64,000 nt of DNA from Companilactobacillus nodensis DSM 19682 = JCM 14932 = NBRC 107160 (GCF_000615905.1 NZ_BAMN01000003.1:157156-221155), one strand, 5' to 3'. Counted from the first letter of the stretch, positions 17,415 to 26,637 are shown. A program made the numbers and translations. Notes: generated by a model from the letters alone, not told the origin.

Positions 17415-18338
17415 ATGACAAAAAGACTAATAAGCGCCAATCCAAGTGAAATACTAAAAATGAGCGGCAAAGAACTAAAACAATCAATTAAGGCCAGTGA
17501 AGGTCGAGTAATTGTAAGTGAGAATATCGCCACCCATCAAGTAATGAGCTTTGACCAGATCACGACTTCAGAAATTGCTGCAGCATTCGGAGCTGATATG
17601 ATTTTGCTCAACATGCTAGATGTCTTCAATCCAGCTATATTTGGCTTATATGATGGTGAGGATGCAGTGATCCATCATGATGGACAAAGTATCAAGCGTC
17701 TACAAAGACTAACTGGTCGTCCAATTGGAGTCAATCTTGAGCCGGTCGATCCTAACGCCAATATGGCAGAGGATCGAACAGAGATTCCTGAGGGTCGTAC
17801 TGCCAGCAAAAAGTCACTTCAGGAGGCTGAGAAACTTGGTTTTAACTTCGTTGTCTTAACCGGTAATCCTGGAACTGGTGTAACTAATGAACAGATTGCG
17901 GCTAATATTAAAGTCGCCAAAGAGAATTTTTCAGGCTTAGTTATTGCAGGTAAGATGCATGGTGCAGGAGTTAATGAACCGGTCGTAAGTAGTGATTCTG
18001 TTACACAGTTTCTCAATGCAGGAGCCGATGTGATCTTGGTTCCAGCAGTTGGAACTGTTCCCGGTTTGAATGACACGACCCTTCAAGAAATTGTTGATTT
18101 AGTTCACGGTCAGAATGCGTTGGTAATGAGTACCATCGGGACTAGTCAAGAGGGTTCCGGAGCAAGTTATATTGAGAATATCGCTATCAGAAATAAAATT
18201 ATTGGTGTTGATATTCAGCATATCGGCGACTCAGCATGGGGCGTCCAATCACCAATGGAAAATATTTATCCACTAAGCAAAGCCATTCGTGGTGAACGTC
18301 ATACTATTTCTCGTATGGCCCGTTCTATTAATAGATAA
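17415..18338 (+). CDS. TIM-barrel-like protein of unknown function (DUF7916-like)
   Basis: A 307-residue soluble protein with alternating strand/helix character and glycine-rich loops (LTGNPGTG near 154-161, GAGVNEP near 184-190, GADVILVPAVGTVPG near 203-217). These resemble phosphate-binding ends of a TIM barrel. I recall relatives annotated loosely as haloacid dehalogenase-like or DUF7916, often beside sugar transport genes, but no catalytic motif allows a functional call. It has its own ribosome binding site and terminator and follows the acid-sugar cluster, of which it may be the last member. Confidence 0.7.
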   Translation: MTKRLISANPSEILKMSGKELKQSIKASEGRVIVSENIATHQVMSFDQITTSEIAAAFGADMILLNMLDVFNPAIFGLYDGEDAVIHHDGQSIKRLQRLTGRPIGVNLEPVDPNANMAEDRTEIPEGRTASKKSLQEAEKLGFNFVVLTGNPGTGVTNEQIAANIKVAKENFSGLVIAGKMHGAGVNEPVVSSDSVTQFLNAGADVILVPAVGTVPGLNDTTLQEIVDLVHGQNALVMSTIGTSQEGSGASYIENIAIRNKIIGVDIQHIGDSAWGVQSPMENIYPLSKAIRGERHTISRMARSINR

Positions 18339-18340
18339 AA

Positions 18341-18380
18341 AGAACCGACTGAGATTATAAATTCTCAATCGGCTTTTTGT
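18341..18380 (+). terminator. Terminator after the TIM-barrel-like gene
   Basis: CCGACTGAGA and TCTCAATCGG pair with one mismatch and are followed by TTTTTG. Confidence 0.75.
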
Positions 18381-18397
18381 TTTGTAGGAATTATATT

Positions 18398-18413
18398 TAC
18401 CGTTATAACGGTA
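18398..18413. promoter_or_regulatory. Perfect palindrome TACCGTTATAACGGTA
   Basis: This 16-bp palindrome lies about 140 bases upstream of the DHA2 exporter. Its core CGTTATAACG recurs at 27893, 52088, 62962 and 63562. It could be a repressor operator for the exporter; no regulator gene is adjacent. Confidence 0.45.
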
Positions 18414-18554
18414 GAGAAAAATCTTATCATTTCCTATTTTTACCTCCAAATACCATCATTTTCATTCAAAAATAAAAAAATTTCAGAAAAAACTTACGAA
18501 AACATTTTTTTTCTGGTATATTAATCCACTGTTGCAACAAAAACGGAGGTAACT

Positions 18555-20021
18555 ATGAGTAAATCTCAAATTAACACAAAACCAGAGCATCCATATTTAG
18601 CTTTAATGGGTGTTTTGATCGGTGGATTCGTAGGAATGTTCAGTGAAACTTCACTTAACATTGCTCTTCCATCCATTATGAAAGCTTTTTCTATCGAAAC
18701 TGGTACAGCACAATGGCTTGTTACTGGCTACATGCTAGTCATCGCCATCGTCCTACCACTTTCAAGTTTATTAACGAAACATTTTTCAACTAGGGGATTA
18801 GTTCGTTTCGGACTTATCGACTTCATCGTCGGCTCAATTATTGCGGCAGTTGCACCTAGCTTCGCAATCTTATTGATCGGTCGTATGATTCAAGGTATCG
18901 CTACAGGTCTTATCTTGCCACTGATGTTCTCAATTGCTATGAGAATTTTCCCACCTAACAAGCTTGGTGCTGCCTTAGGTGCAGCTGCCCTTGTTATCAT
19001 GTTTGCCCCAGCTATCGGACCTACAATTTCCGGTATTATCTTGGGTGTATCATCATGGAGATGGATCTTTGTTTCGTTCATCATCTTCCTATTGATCGGT
19101 TTGATCTTTATGGAAAAGAATTTGACAAATGTCTTCGAAGTTACCAAACCAGCTGTTGATTGGCTAGCAATTGCCTTATCAACTATCAGTTTTGGTTTGA
19201 TCGTCTTCGGTATCAGTTATTTAACCAACAGTATTCCAGTCGCAATTATTTCATTGATTGCCGGCTTGATCTTGCTAGTTGTTTACATTAGACAACAAAT
19301 GCACGCTAAGACTCCTACATTGGACTTCGCCGTGTTACGCAGACCTGAATTTGTTACTGGTTCAGTATTAGTTATGTTGAACTTTGGTATCACACTTTCA
19401 GCTATGTACTTATTGCCAATGTACTTACAAAACGGACTTGGCGTCGCAGTTGCCTTAACAGGTGCTGTAATGTTGCCAGGTGGTGTTGTGAATGCCTTGG
19501 TATCATTTAGTGCTGGTCGAGCTTACGACAGTATCGGCGCTAAGTGGATGACACGTCTTGGTTTCTTGGTATCAGCCATCGGTGCTGTTATGTTCCTATT
19601 TAGTAATCAAAACAGTTCATTAGGTTACATCATTGCTGCACACATCGTTCTTATGATCGGTGTTCCACTAGCAATGTCACCATCTCAAACTTATGGTTTG
19701 AATTCATTGAACGAATATCAATCAGCTGACGGTTCCGCAATCATCAACACATTCCAACAAGTCATCGGTGCTGTCGCTACTGGTATTGCTACAATTCTCT
19801 TGAGTACTGGTCAAAACAATTATTTCGCTAATGGCGGACATTCAACTGCCTTGGCATTTACCAATGGTGCTCATTATGGATTTGCCTTTACATTAGTCTT
19901 GGCAATCTTAGGATTCTTATTGGCATTCCGTGTTCACTCAAAAGAATACGAAGCTGAAAGAGTTGCTAAAGAAGAAGCTAAGGCTGGCAAAGTAGCTGAT
20001 TTACAAGCTAAAGAAGTTTAA
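18555..20021 (+). CDS. DHA2-family (14-TM) drug:H+ antiporter
   Basis: A 488-residue major facilitator with about 14 membrane segments. MFS motifs include NIALPSI near 35-41, GRMIQGIATGLILPL near 109-123 and the antiporter motif C-like ALVIMFAPAIGPTISG near 145-160. It resembles EmrB/QacA/LmrB exporters. A tail of about 25 charged residues rich in Lys, Glu and Ala ends the protein. It is preceded by a strong ggaggt site and is monocistronic. The substrate is unknown. Confidence 0.93.
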   Translation: MSKSQINTKPEHPYLALMGVLIGGFVGMFSETSLNIALPSIMKAFSIETGTAQWLVTGYMLVIAIVLPLSSLLTKHFSTRGLVRFGLIDFIVGSIIAAVAPSFAILLIGRMIQGIATGLILPLMFSIAMRIFPPNKLGAALGAAALVIMFAPAIGPTISGIILGVSSWRWIFVSFIIFLLIGLIFMEKNLTNVFEVTKPAVDWLAIALSTISFGLIVFGISYLTNSIPVAIISLIAGLILLVVYIRQQMHAKTPTLDFAVLRRPEFVTGSVLVMLNFGITLSAMYLLPMYLQNGLGVAVALTGAVMLPGGVVNALVSFSAGRAYDSIGAKWMTRLGFLVSAIGAVMFLFSNQNSSLGYIIAAHIVLMIGVPLAMSPSQTYGLNSLNEYQSADGSAIINTFQQVIGAVATGIATILLSTGQNNYFANGGHSTALAFTNGAHYGFAFTLVLAILGFLLAFRVHSKEYEAERVAKEEAKAGKVADLQAKEV

Positions 20022-20053
20022 TTTTATTATTTGAAAACAATTGATACGGTTTT

Positions 20054-20090
20054 GAGCCAATTGATCCTTGCAATCAGTTGGTTCTTTTTT
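20054..20090 (+). terminator. Terminator after the DHA2 exporter
   Basis: GAGCCAATTGAT and ATCAGTTGGTTC pair with two G-T wobbles and are followed by six T. Confidence 0.75.
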
Positions 20091-20188
20091 ATATAATAGG
20101 AAAATAGTTGTTGAATAATTTGACGTATTCCTTTACAATAATAGGGTTGAATAATAAGACAATACTAGTAAAGGGAGGAGGGATTTAG

Positions 20189-20322
20189 ATGTCACAAAAT
20201 ACACATAAAGCTATACAGGCCACCGCCGTCCCGTTAACTCAAAGAACGGTGAAGAACGCATGGCAAAAGCCCAAGCCGTTAAAGAATTCCTTAAGAGTCG
20301 CGATGAAAAAGCCGCTAAGTAA
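20189..20322 (+). pseudogene. Small basic protein gene, apparently frameshifted
   Basis: A very strong ribosome binding site (gggaggag) precedes ATG 20189, which opens MSQNTHK. The natural-looking continuation (GHRRPVNSKNGEERMAKAQ..., ending SRDEKAAK at stop 20320-20322) lies in another frame from about 20209. One extra A in the AAA at 20207-20209 would join them into a protein of about 44 residues. As sequenced, the first frame instead reads 45 less natural residues to 20326. A good terminator follows. The family is not recognised. A real frameshift and a sequencing deletion cannot be told apart here. Confidence 0.5.
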
Positions 20323-20333
20323 TTAGTTTGCTT

Positions 20334-20369
20334 GAGCCGATAGACATTTGTCTGTTGGCTCTTTTTTTG
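20334..20369 (+). terminator. Terminator after the small basic protein gene
   Basis: GAGCCGATAGACA and TGTCTGTTGGCTC pair with one wobble and precede seven T. Confidence 0.85.
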
Positions 20370-20459
20370 TACTCTTTTCGACGTTTTGCCATTTCATATA
20401 CCATTTGTCTGTGATAAGTATATTATTATCTCTAATGAACTTAGGGGGAGGTAAGCAAT

Positions 20460-22910
20460 ATGAGATTTGAACAATTAAAACGTCAACCAAATGCAATTCT
20501 GAGGAAAAAATTATATAAGTCAGGAAAGAGCTGGGTAATTGCTTCTACTTTGGCATTCGCCGGAGGGATGATCTTGCTTGGATCAGCTCAAGGAACAACT
20601 GTCAAAGCCGATGTTACTGATGGTGTTGCTACAGAGGGTACAGCAATTGCTCCGTCTAATATTGGTGAGACAGATGGCAGTAATACGGAGACTGAAGAAG
20701 ATTCAGGGAGTACTAAGACCGAAGCACAACCAAGTGATGCAAATTCTGATAAGGGTACAGGTGATAGTGCAGGTACCACACAAGATTCTACTGGATCTGG
20801 TAATGGTAAAGAAACTACTTCCAACACGGATAAAACCCAAGCCTTTGCCGTTCCGGCAACTGGAAATATAAACGGTGATAATACAGATACTGTTCAAAGT
20901 GATAAAACACAACAAGCTGCACCGGTTGCCCCAAGCGATGATACGAGTATTAATTATGGAAATGTCGGTGCGAATAATGATTTTGCAGGAAGCTCTTGGT
21001 ATATAAATCAAGGAGTCCTACATATTGGTGCAGGTACATGGGGAGATATTAATGGCTTTAAGTGGGGGAAGAATCCATCTAAAATAGAATCAATCTACTT
21101 TGATGGTCCTGTTACTGCAGGTAGCAGTATTTCAGGATTGTTTTCTGGGCTTACTAATTTAAGAAGTGTAGGGAATATGAAGGGAAACTTTGATACTTCT
21201 AAGACAACGGATTTTTCTACAATGTTTATGAATTCTGGACTTACTAGTTTTGATTTTTCAATATTAAATATGTCTAATGCAATTGAGATAAGCTCAATGT
21301 TTGAAAATACTAATATTACATCTGTTAATCTTTCAAGTATTAATGCCCCCAATCTATTAAATTGTTCTCGGATGTTTGCAAATACTGCAGAATTGAAAGC
21401 TGCAAATTTATCTAATTTTAATTTTTATAGTTCAGATATTCAGTATATGTTCACTCAATCTGGTTTGACCTCTATTAATCTGAGTGGCATTAATACTTCG
21501 AATACAAAAAATGATTATGGAGTATTTGATGGTGATACGAAGTTAGTAGATCTAGATCTTTCTGACTTTACTATGAATACTCAAACCCTTGAGTATGGTT
21601 ATAATTTATTACTCTTTTTAGGTAGTCAACCTGCAGATCATGTAACTTTAAATGATGTAAAAATTCATAGTTTAACATTAAATCCCACTCTAAATTTAGC
21701 TGATTCAGGACTAGTATTTAATACTAACTTGTACAAAGGTTGGGTAAGTGATAAGAATCCAACAGCAGATCCAATTTCGAGTGAGAAGTTAATGTCAGAA
21801 TATGATGGAACCAATTCACCAAAAGAAATTCAAACGTGGACTCTTGTAAAAAAGGATCCTGTTAAACCATATAATCTGACCGTAAATATAAGTTATGATG
21901 ACAACCCTAAGAAAGATACTCAACTACTGATATTGCCAGGTAATCCTGAAGACATCAGTAATGACTCAGTATTTCAATCTGACCTAGATAAACTTCCAAA
22001 TAATAATCAGACATTAGATTTTAAGAATACGAGTTTTTATTTAAGCGCGTTTTCCAATGAAGCTTCCGAATCTCATCTCATTGATTTTGCTAAATTTGTA
22101 GGCTTGTCGGATACGGAAACAAATTTGAAAGTTATTATTAATGCTCTGGTAGATTTATTGAAGCAACAAGGAATGTTATCTAAGGGTGGTGACGGAAGCC
22201 CCATAAACTTTGTAGATGCACATTACAAAACATATGAAGCACCAGCAGTTACACCACCTGTCCATAACGGTGGTAGTAGCTCAAATAGCAGTAATTCGTC
22301 AGCAACGGAACCTGATAGAGAAGTGGATGACGTCAATTAAACTTCCGCAACATATAGTGATAGTCCAAAGGCTCAGCTTTATGACTTCGATGGTAATGCA
22401 CTTGAAGATGAATTCTTGAATCAAAATACTAGCTGGTATAATGACAAAAAGATGATCCTAAATGGTACAACGTACTATCGTGTCTCAACTGACAAGTGGG
22501 TTAAGGCTAGCGATGTCTATATCTATGTAGGCAATAATACTTATGTCAGAGTGTACCAAAATACGCTCGGTGAGCTTGTTAATGCACACGGATCAACAGT
22601 TAGCCGTGAACTCAAATCATCCACTGACTGGAAGTCTGACAGAGCTGCAAATATTAATGGTGAAAAATACTATCGTGTCGCCACTAATGAGTTTGTCAAA
22701 GCTAGTGATGTTTATGAATATAGTTATGATTCACCAATAGTTTCGACCACCAAAACAACAGTTGTTTATGATGAAAGAGGTAACGCAGTATCAACACAAT
22801 TACCGACTAATTCATCATATAAGACAGATAGATACGAAATGATCAATGGCGAAAAATACTATCGTATTGCTACAGATCAATTTGTTAAAGCAGAAGATGT
22901 TAATTTATAG
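20460..22910 (+). pseudogene. KxYKxGKxW surface protein with BspA-like repeats and SLAP-like C-terminus, split by an in-frame stop
   Basis: The N-terminus (LYKSGKSW near 18-25, then a hydrophobic segment and VKAD) is a KxYKxGKxW secretion signal. A Ser/Thr/Asp-rich linker follows (about 50-150), then DUF285/BspA-like repeats (about 165-390) with recurring 'TSxDxSxxNxSNxxxxxxMFxNT' spacing. TAA at 22338-22340 ends this 626-residue product. The same frame stays open to 22910 and encodes three SLAP-like modules (e.g. NGEKYYRVATNEFVKASDVY near 22655) that would bind the cell wall. A single nonsense change therefore separates domain and anchor. The shortened product would be released rather than retained; read-through is another possibility. 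The ribosome binding site is an unusually G-rich agggggagg. Confidence 0.85.
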
Positions 22911-22915
22911 AACAT

Positions 22916-22947
22916 AAAAAATCCATGACCGCAGTCATGGATTTTAT
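22916..22947. terminator. Bidirectional terminator after the surface protein gene
   Basis: AAAATCCATGAC and GTCATGGATTTT form a 12-bp stem between two convergent genes. Confidence 0.85.
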
Positions 22948-23330
22948 TCTGCCTTCAATTTACTGTAAACATCGTTCGGCATATCTTTTTGGAACACTTC
23001 TTTGTAAGTATAAACGTAGGCACCTTTAGTCATTACTTCTAAGTAGTGGCCTTGTTTCAACTTTCCCATACCGGTGAATTGAATAGGGTGCTCATTGCCA
23101 TCCTTATCGTAACTAGTTAGATTATAGTCGTAGTTACCATAACCATCTTCATCTTTACCTTTAGCATTATCGATTTTTACATAATGTGGTTCTTTTTTCA
23201 CCAAGAAGTTATATTGTCCCAATGCCTGTGAAAATTGATCTGTACGATCCTTGGTGTATGCACACGCACCAACGTATGCCAATCCTATAATAGTAGCTGA
23301 TAACAACAAAAACTTTAGTAGACTTCTCAT
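22944..23330 (-). CDS. YxeA-family (DUF1093) small exported protein
   Basis: A 128-residue protein with an N-terminal signal/anchor (about 5-24, LLLSATIIGLAYVGACAY). A soluble domain resembles Bacillus YxeA: paired hydrophobic strands, DGYGNYDYNLTSYDKDGNE near 61-79, and a C-terminal KGAYVYTYKEV near 101-111. It is probably membrane-attached and extracytoplasmic. The function of the family is not established. A ggaggtaagg site precedes the start. Confidence 0.75.
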   Translation of the reverse strand: MRSLLKFLLLSATIIGLAYVGACAYTKDRTDQFSQALGQYNFLVKKEPHYVKIDNAKGKDEDGYGNYDYNLTSYDKDGNEHPIQFTGMGKLKQGHYLEVMTKGAYVYTYKEVFQKDMPNDVYSKLKAE

Positions 23331-23417
23331 TTATCCTTACCTCCTGAGAAATATACTAAAGTTTTTTAGATTAATTCTACATTTGTTTCACTTACATTCT
23401 TCTTACAAAATCGTAAG

Positions 23418-23495
23418 CTACTTAATTCCCCACCAATCGAAGTTGATTGTATAGTCCACGATCTTGTTGAAGAGATCAGCAATAATGTTTAGCAT
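23418..23495 (-). CDS. 25-residue amphipathic peptide, delta-lysin/PSM-like
   Basis: A complete minus-strand frame starts MLNIIADLF and ends INFDWWGIK. It is preceded at ideal spacing (6 bases) by a perfect GGAGGTG site (23502-23508) and by a TATAAT -10 hexamer (23537-23542). The helix places Ile/Leu/Phe/Val on one face and Asp/Asn/Lys on the other, with two Trp near the end. Staphylococcal delta-lysin and alpha-type PSMs have similar size and pattern, and some type I toxins or leaderless bacteriocins are comparable. Sequence alone cannot distinguish a membrane-active peptide, a toxin or a signalling peptide. No transporter or immunity gene is adjacent. Confidence 0.6.
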   Translation of the reverse strand: MLNIIADLFNKIVDYTINFDWWGIK

Positions 23496-23587
23496 GACCA
23501 ACACCTCCAACATATATTTAACTTCTTTACAACCTTATTATACCGCATATTGGAAGCGCTAACACAAATATAGATTTATAAATAAAT

Positions 23588-24712
23588 TTATCTCCAGATT
23601 TCTTTTTGAATCGACTTAACGAGTGCTAATTTGGCCCATTCTTGTTGTTCCGTGAGAACATTTCCTTCTTCAGTTGAGGCGAAGCCACATTGAGTTGAGA
23701 GCCACAATCTATCCAATGGAAGATACTTGCTGGCTTCATTGATGCGATCAATGATAACTTGACGATCTTCTAGCTCACCTTTTTTAGAAGTGATCAATCC
23801 TAGTACAACACGTTTGTCACCAGAGACTTTGGCGAGTGGTTCGAAGTCACCGGCACGTGTTGAATCGTATTCAAGGAAGTAGGTGTCGACATTTTCTTTA
23901 GCAAAGACTGTATCGGCAACGGGACCATAGCCACCAGCAAAAGCGAAGTCTGAATGATAGTTACCACGACAGATATGTGTATTGATCGTCAAATCATCTG
24001 GTAAGTCTTTGATAGCGCCGTTGTTCAATTCAAGTAGGATATCTTGAATACCTGAGTTGGCGTAAGCTTGACCATCTGGAGTTGCGAGGAACTTGTCATC
24101 GAGGAATAGTCCCCATGAGCAATCGTCTAGTTGAATGATACGGGCACCTTCGTCGTAGAAGGCAAGAATAGCGTCGTGATAAGCTTTTTCGATATCGGCA
24201 TAAAGGTCTTCATCTGTATCGTAGAATTCTTTAATCTTGTCAGCGTTCGTGCCACGGACCAATTCAATATAGAGTTGAGCTGGAGCAGGGATGGTTTGCT
24301 TAGGTTCTACAGCAGTACCGTCAGTTAGTGATTTCAAGAATTTGAAGTGCTTGATAAATGGGTGAGTATTTTTGTTGAACCTGATCTTACCTGAAAGAAT
24401 TGCTGTATCATCACGTGTTTCTTCGTGAGCAAAGTTATAACCTTCACCGTAGTGAATATGGTCGATTCCTTCGAAGCCCCAGAAGAAGTCGAGGTGCCAA
24501 TATGAACGTCTGAATTCACCGTCAGTTACGTAATCTAGTCCGGCATCGATCTCTTTGTTAACTAGGTCTTTGATCGATTCGTTTTCGATAGTTGTTAGAG
24601 TATCATGGTCGATGTTTCCAGCTGCGAAATCCTTACGTGCTTGTTTGAGTACATCTGGTCTTAAGAAGCCTCCTACATGTTGAAATCCAATCTTTGTTTG
24701 TGTTTTTGTCAT
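23588..24712 (-). CDS. MetE-like cobalamin-independent methionine synthase C-terminal family (YxjG/YxjH type)
   Basis: A 374-residue single-domain relative of the MetE catalytic half. It has the zinc-ligand regions HICRGNYHS near 252-260 and STQCGFAS near 341-348, plus DGEFRR near 64-69 and LDDCSWG near 207-213. Family members transfer a methyl group to homocysteine or a related thiol. A Met-type T-box leader lies directly upstream, so expression should rise when tRNA-Met is uncharged, which supports a role in methionine supply. A ggagg site precedes the start. Short YxjG-type proteins do not normally contain the MetE N-terminal half, so the gene is not truncated. Confidence 0.92.
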   Translation of the reverse strand: MTKTQTKIGFQHVGGFLRPDVLKQARKDFAAGNIDHDTLTTIENESIKDLVNKEIDAGLDYVTDGEFRRSYWHLDFFWGFEGIDHIHYGEGYNFAHEETRDDTAILSGKIRFNKNTHPFIKHFKFLKSLTDGTAVEPKQTIPAPAQLYIELVRGTNADKIKEFYDTDEDLYADIEKAYHDAILAFYDEGARIIQLDDCSWGLFLDDKFLATPDGQAYANSGIQDILLELNNGAIKDLPDDLTINTHICRGNYHSDFAFAGGYGPVADTVFAKENVDTYFLEYDSTRAGDFEPLAKVSGDKRVVLGLITSKKGELEDRQVIIDRINEASKYLPLDRLWLSTQCGFASTEEGNVLTEQQEWAKLALVKSIQKEIWR

Positions 24713-24743
24713 AATATTTTCCTCCGTTAACTATATTTAATCC

Positions 24744-25010
24744 AAAAAAATCGTCCCTACATGCACAGAATTACTCTGCGATGTAGGGACGATTACCGTG
24801 GTACCACCCTATTTCATATTTTGCTTACACAAAATACCTCAACGACACTAACATGTCCGGGATGATATCGCATCCTTGCGTACCTTTGGCTTTCACCTAG
24901 GTAAGACTCCAAGCTCATCTTCAGTTAAGTTTTCGTTCCGCCTTTTCACCATCTAGCGGTCACTATGCAAACTACTCATTAACTTACTCTTCTCTTCAAC
25001 GTCTAATTGG
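24744..25010 (-). promoter_or_regulatory. T-box leader, probably methionine-specific
   Basis: Read on the minus strand, the region contains the AGAGAAGAGTAA-type specifier-loop strand (near 24990) and the T-box AGGGTGGTACCACGG (24796-24810). It ends with a terminator of paired ATCGTCCCTACAT / ATGTAGGGACGAT and a T-run (24744-24793). After the stem-I 3' strand TTAACT, the loop reads GAAG-ATG-AGC. The likely specifier is therefore ATG (24916-24918), i.e. Met, in agreement with the MetE-like gene downstream. The specifier assignment is inferred from position. Confidence 0.9.
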
Positions 25011-25086
25011 ATTAAATAAGTTTTAATTATTTGATTGGTGATAAAATTACACCATGTTTAATTCTTTGTCAAATTTAATTTATAAA

Positions 25087-26094
25087 TTATTTTGTGTTGA
25101 CGATGTTTTTTGTAATCTCACCGTTGAGCAATTTGATCTGTGTGTCCATTGCTTCGTAGACCATGTTATGAACAGCTCGTTTAGTGTAGAAGGCAGTATG
25201 AGGTGTGATAATAACATTGTCACGGCTGGCCAGATTCTTGAATTTTTCATTAGGAATAGCATCGAAACTACCGAAGTCTTTTTGGAAAATACCATTTTCG
25301 TTATCAAGTACATCAAGTCCAGCACCGGCAATTTTACCAGAGTCTAGTCCAGCAATCAGAGCGTCAGTATCAACTAGACCACCACGGGCACAGTTGATCA
25401 AGTATGAACCTTGTTTCATCTTAGAAATAGCGTCAGCATCGATCATATGATAGTCCTGAGGTGCTAGAGGAGTATGGATCGAGATGATGTCTGCTTGTGC
25501 AAGTAGTTCGTCGAGTGAATCAACGTAGATACCAAGGTTTTCGAGGGCAGGGTTAGGGTCAATATCGTAAGCAATGACCTTAGCGCCGTAACCGAATTGC
25601 ATGATGCGGGCGAAGACACTACCGATGTGTCCTGTACCAATGACACCAACGGTTTTACCAGCAATTTCAGTACCAATAGTAGGCGACCATTTGAGGTTAC
25701 CAGCACGGAACTTGTCATCAAATTCTGGAACACGGCGAAGCAAGCGACCTACTAAGAAGGATGCGTGTTCGGCGATAGCATTAGGTGAATAGACAGGGAC
25801 GTTTGTCAGTGTAAATCCGAAGTCATTGAGGTCCTTAAAGTTAAAACCATCAACACCAACATTTCTAACTGATAACTTGCTGATACCATAGTCATGGAGC
25901 ATCTTCAGTGCTTCACGAGCATATGGCTCACGTTGGACGGAACAAACTCCATCATAGCCCTTAGCCAAGTTCGCGTTGTCAGGTGTCAGAATATCATGTG
26001 TAAAGCCAACTTCGACCTCAGGATGTTCTGCCATCCAGTTTTTTAGAGGAGCCTCTTCGTCTCCGCCACGAACGCCAAATACGTAAATCTTCAT
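25087..26094 (-). CDS. D-2-hydroxyacid dehydrogenase (D-lactate dehydrogenase type), copy 1
   Basis: The product reduces a 2-keto acid to the D-hydroxy acid with NADH. The 335-residue protein has the dinucleotide-binding VIGTGHIG (151-157) with an Asp at the end of strand 2 (AYDIDP) typical of NAD preference. The catalytic trio is R237 (NCARGG), E266 (DNENG) and H299 (TPHT). It resembles lactobacillar D-lactate and D-2-hydroxyisocaproate dehydrogenases; sequence reading alone does not separate the two. A paralogue follows about 540 bases upstream in the same orientation, suggesting duplication and divergence. It has its own ribosome binding site. Confidence 0.93.
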   Translation of the reverse strand: MKIYVFGVRGGDEEAPLKNWMAEHPEVEVGFTHDILTPDNANLAKGYDGVCSVQREPYAREALKMLHDYGISKLSVRNVGVDGFNFKDLNDFGFTLTNVPVYSPNAIAEHASFLVGRLLRRVPEFDDKFRAGNLKWSPTIGTEIAGKTVGVIGTGHIGSVFARIMQFGYGAKVIAYDIDPNPALENLGIYVDSLDELLAQADIISIHTPLAPQDYHMIDADAISKMKQGSYLINCARGGLVDTDALIAGLDSGKIAGAGLDVLDNENGIFQKDFGSFDAIPNEKFKNLASRDNVIITPHTAFYTKRAVHNMVYEAMDTQIKLLNGEITKNIVNTK

Positions 26095-26262
26095 AAATAA
26101 ATCCTTCTTTCTGTGAGATATATTAGAATATTAATAAATTCTAATAAACTGTGTAATTAAGTGTAACGCAATTTTTACAAAATAAAAGGGGCAAATGGTC
26201 AATTCATGAAAAAATGAAAAGTTATGCTATTCTTTAGGGAGTAAGGATGGAGGAGTTAAACC

Positions 26263-26616
26263 ATGACCAGGAAATATTCAATACCACAATTAATAGGCTT
26301 CGCCATTATGATTATCACAAACGGAGCTGCTATTTTAACGGTCCTTCACACGTTTCAAAACTCAGCCTTGTTAGTCATGACATCGAGAAGCCTGATCGTG
26401 TCAGCGATAGGGCTGGTGGTTTTTGTAGGTTATTCATTATTACAATTATTGATTTACTTTGCTATCGCAAGGTTGGATCAAAATAACGACGGTTGGGCAG
26501 TGGTTCTGCTCTTAGTCGGATTAATGAATCATTTGTACTGGATACCAGCCATTTGGTCACTTATCGTTAAGTATGTTAGACAGTTAAGAGAATACAAAAA
26601 TAGACCTATCTCGTAA
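26263..26616 (+). CDS. Small integral membrane protein of unknown function
   Basis: A 117-residue protein with three or four hydrophobic segments (about 10-30, 38-68 and 79-102) and a basic C-terminal tail (KYVRQLREYKNR). The start follows ggaggagtt at good spacing. It lies alone on the plus strand between the two dehydrogenase genes and ends at a shared hairpin. The family is not recognised. Confidence 0.65.
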   Translation: MTRKYSIPQLIGFAIMIITNGAAILTVLHTFQNSALLVMTSRSLIVSAIGLVVFVGYSLLQLLIYFAIARLDQNNDGWAVVLLLVGLMNHLYWIPAIWSLIVKYVRQLREYKNRPIS

Positions 26617-26632
26617 GATAGGTCTATTAGTT
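26599..26632. terminator. Convergent terminator
   Basis: AATAGACCTATC and GATAGGTCTATT form a 12-bp stem. The longer T-run is on the minus strand, favouring the dehydrogenase transcript. Confidence 0.8.
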
Positions 26633-26637
26633 TGCAA

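Noticed and set aside
20600..21011. Long antisense frames opposite the surface-protein linker
   Set aside because: They arise from the repetitive Ser/Thr/Asp/Gly codon pattern and lack start signals.
26247..26486. Overlapping 79-codon frame next to the small membrane protein
   Set aside because: The membrane protein frame has the ribosome binding site and hydrophobic pattern; this one is its shadow.
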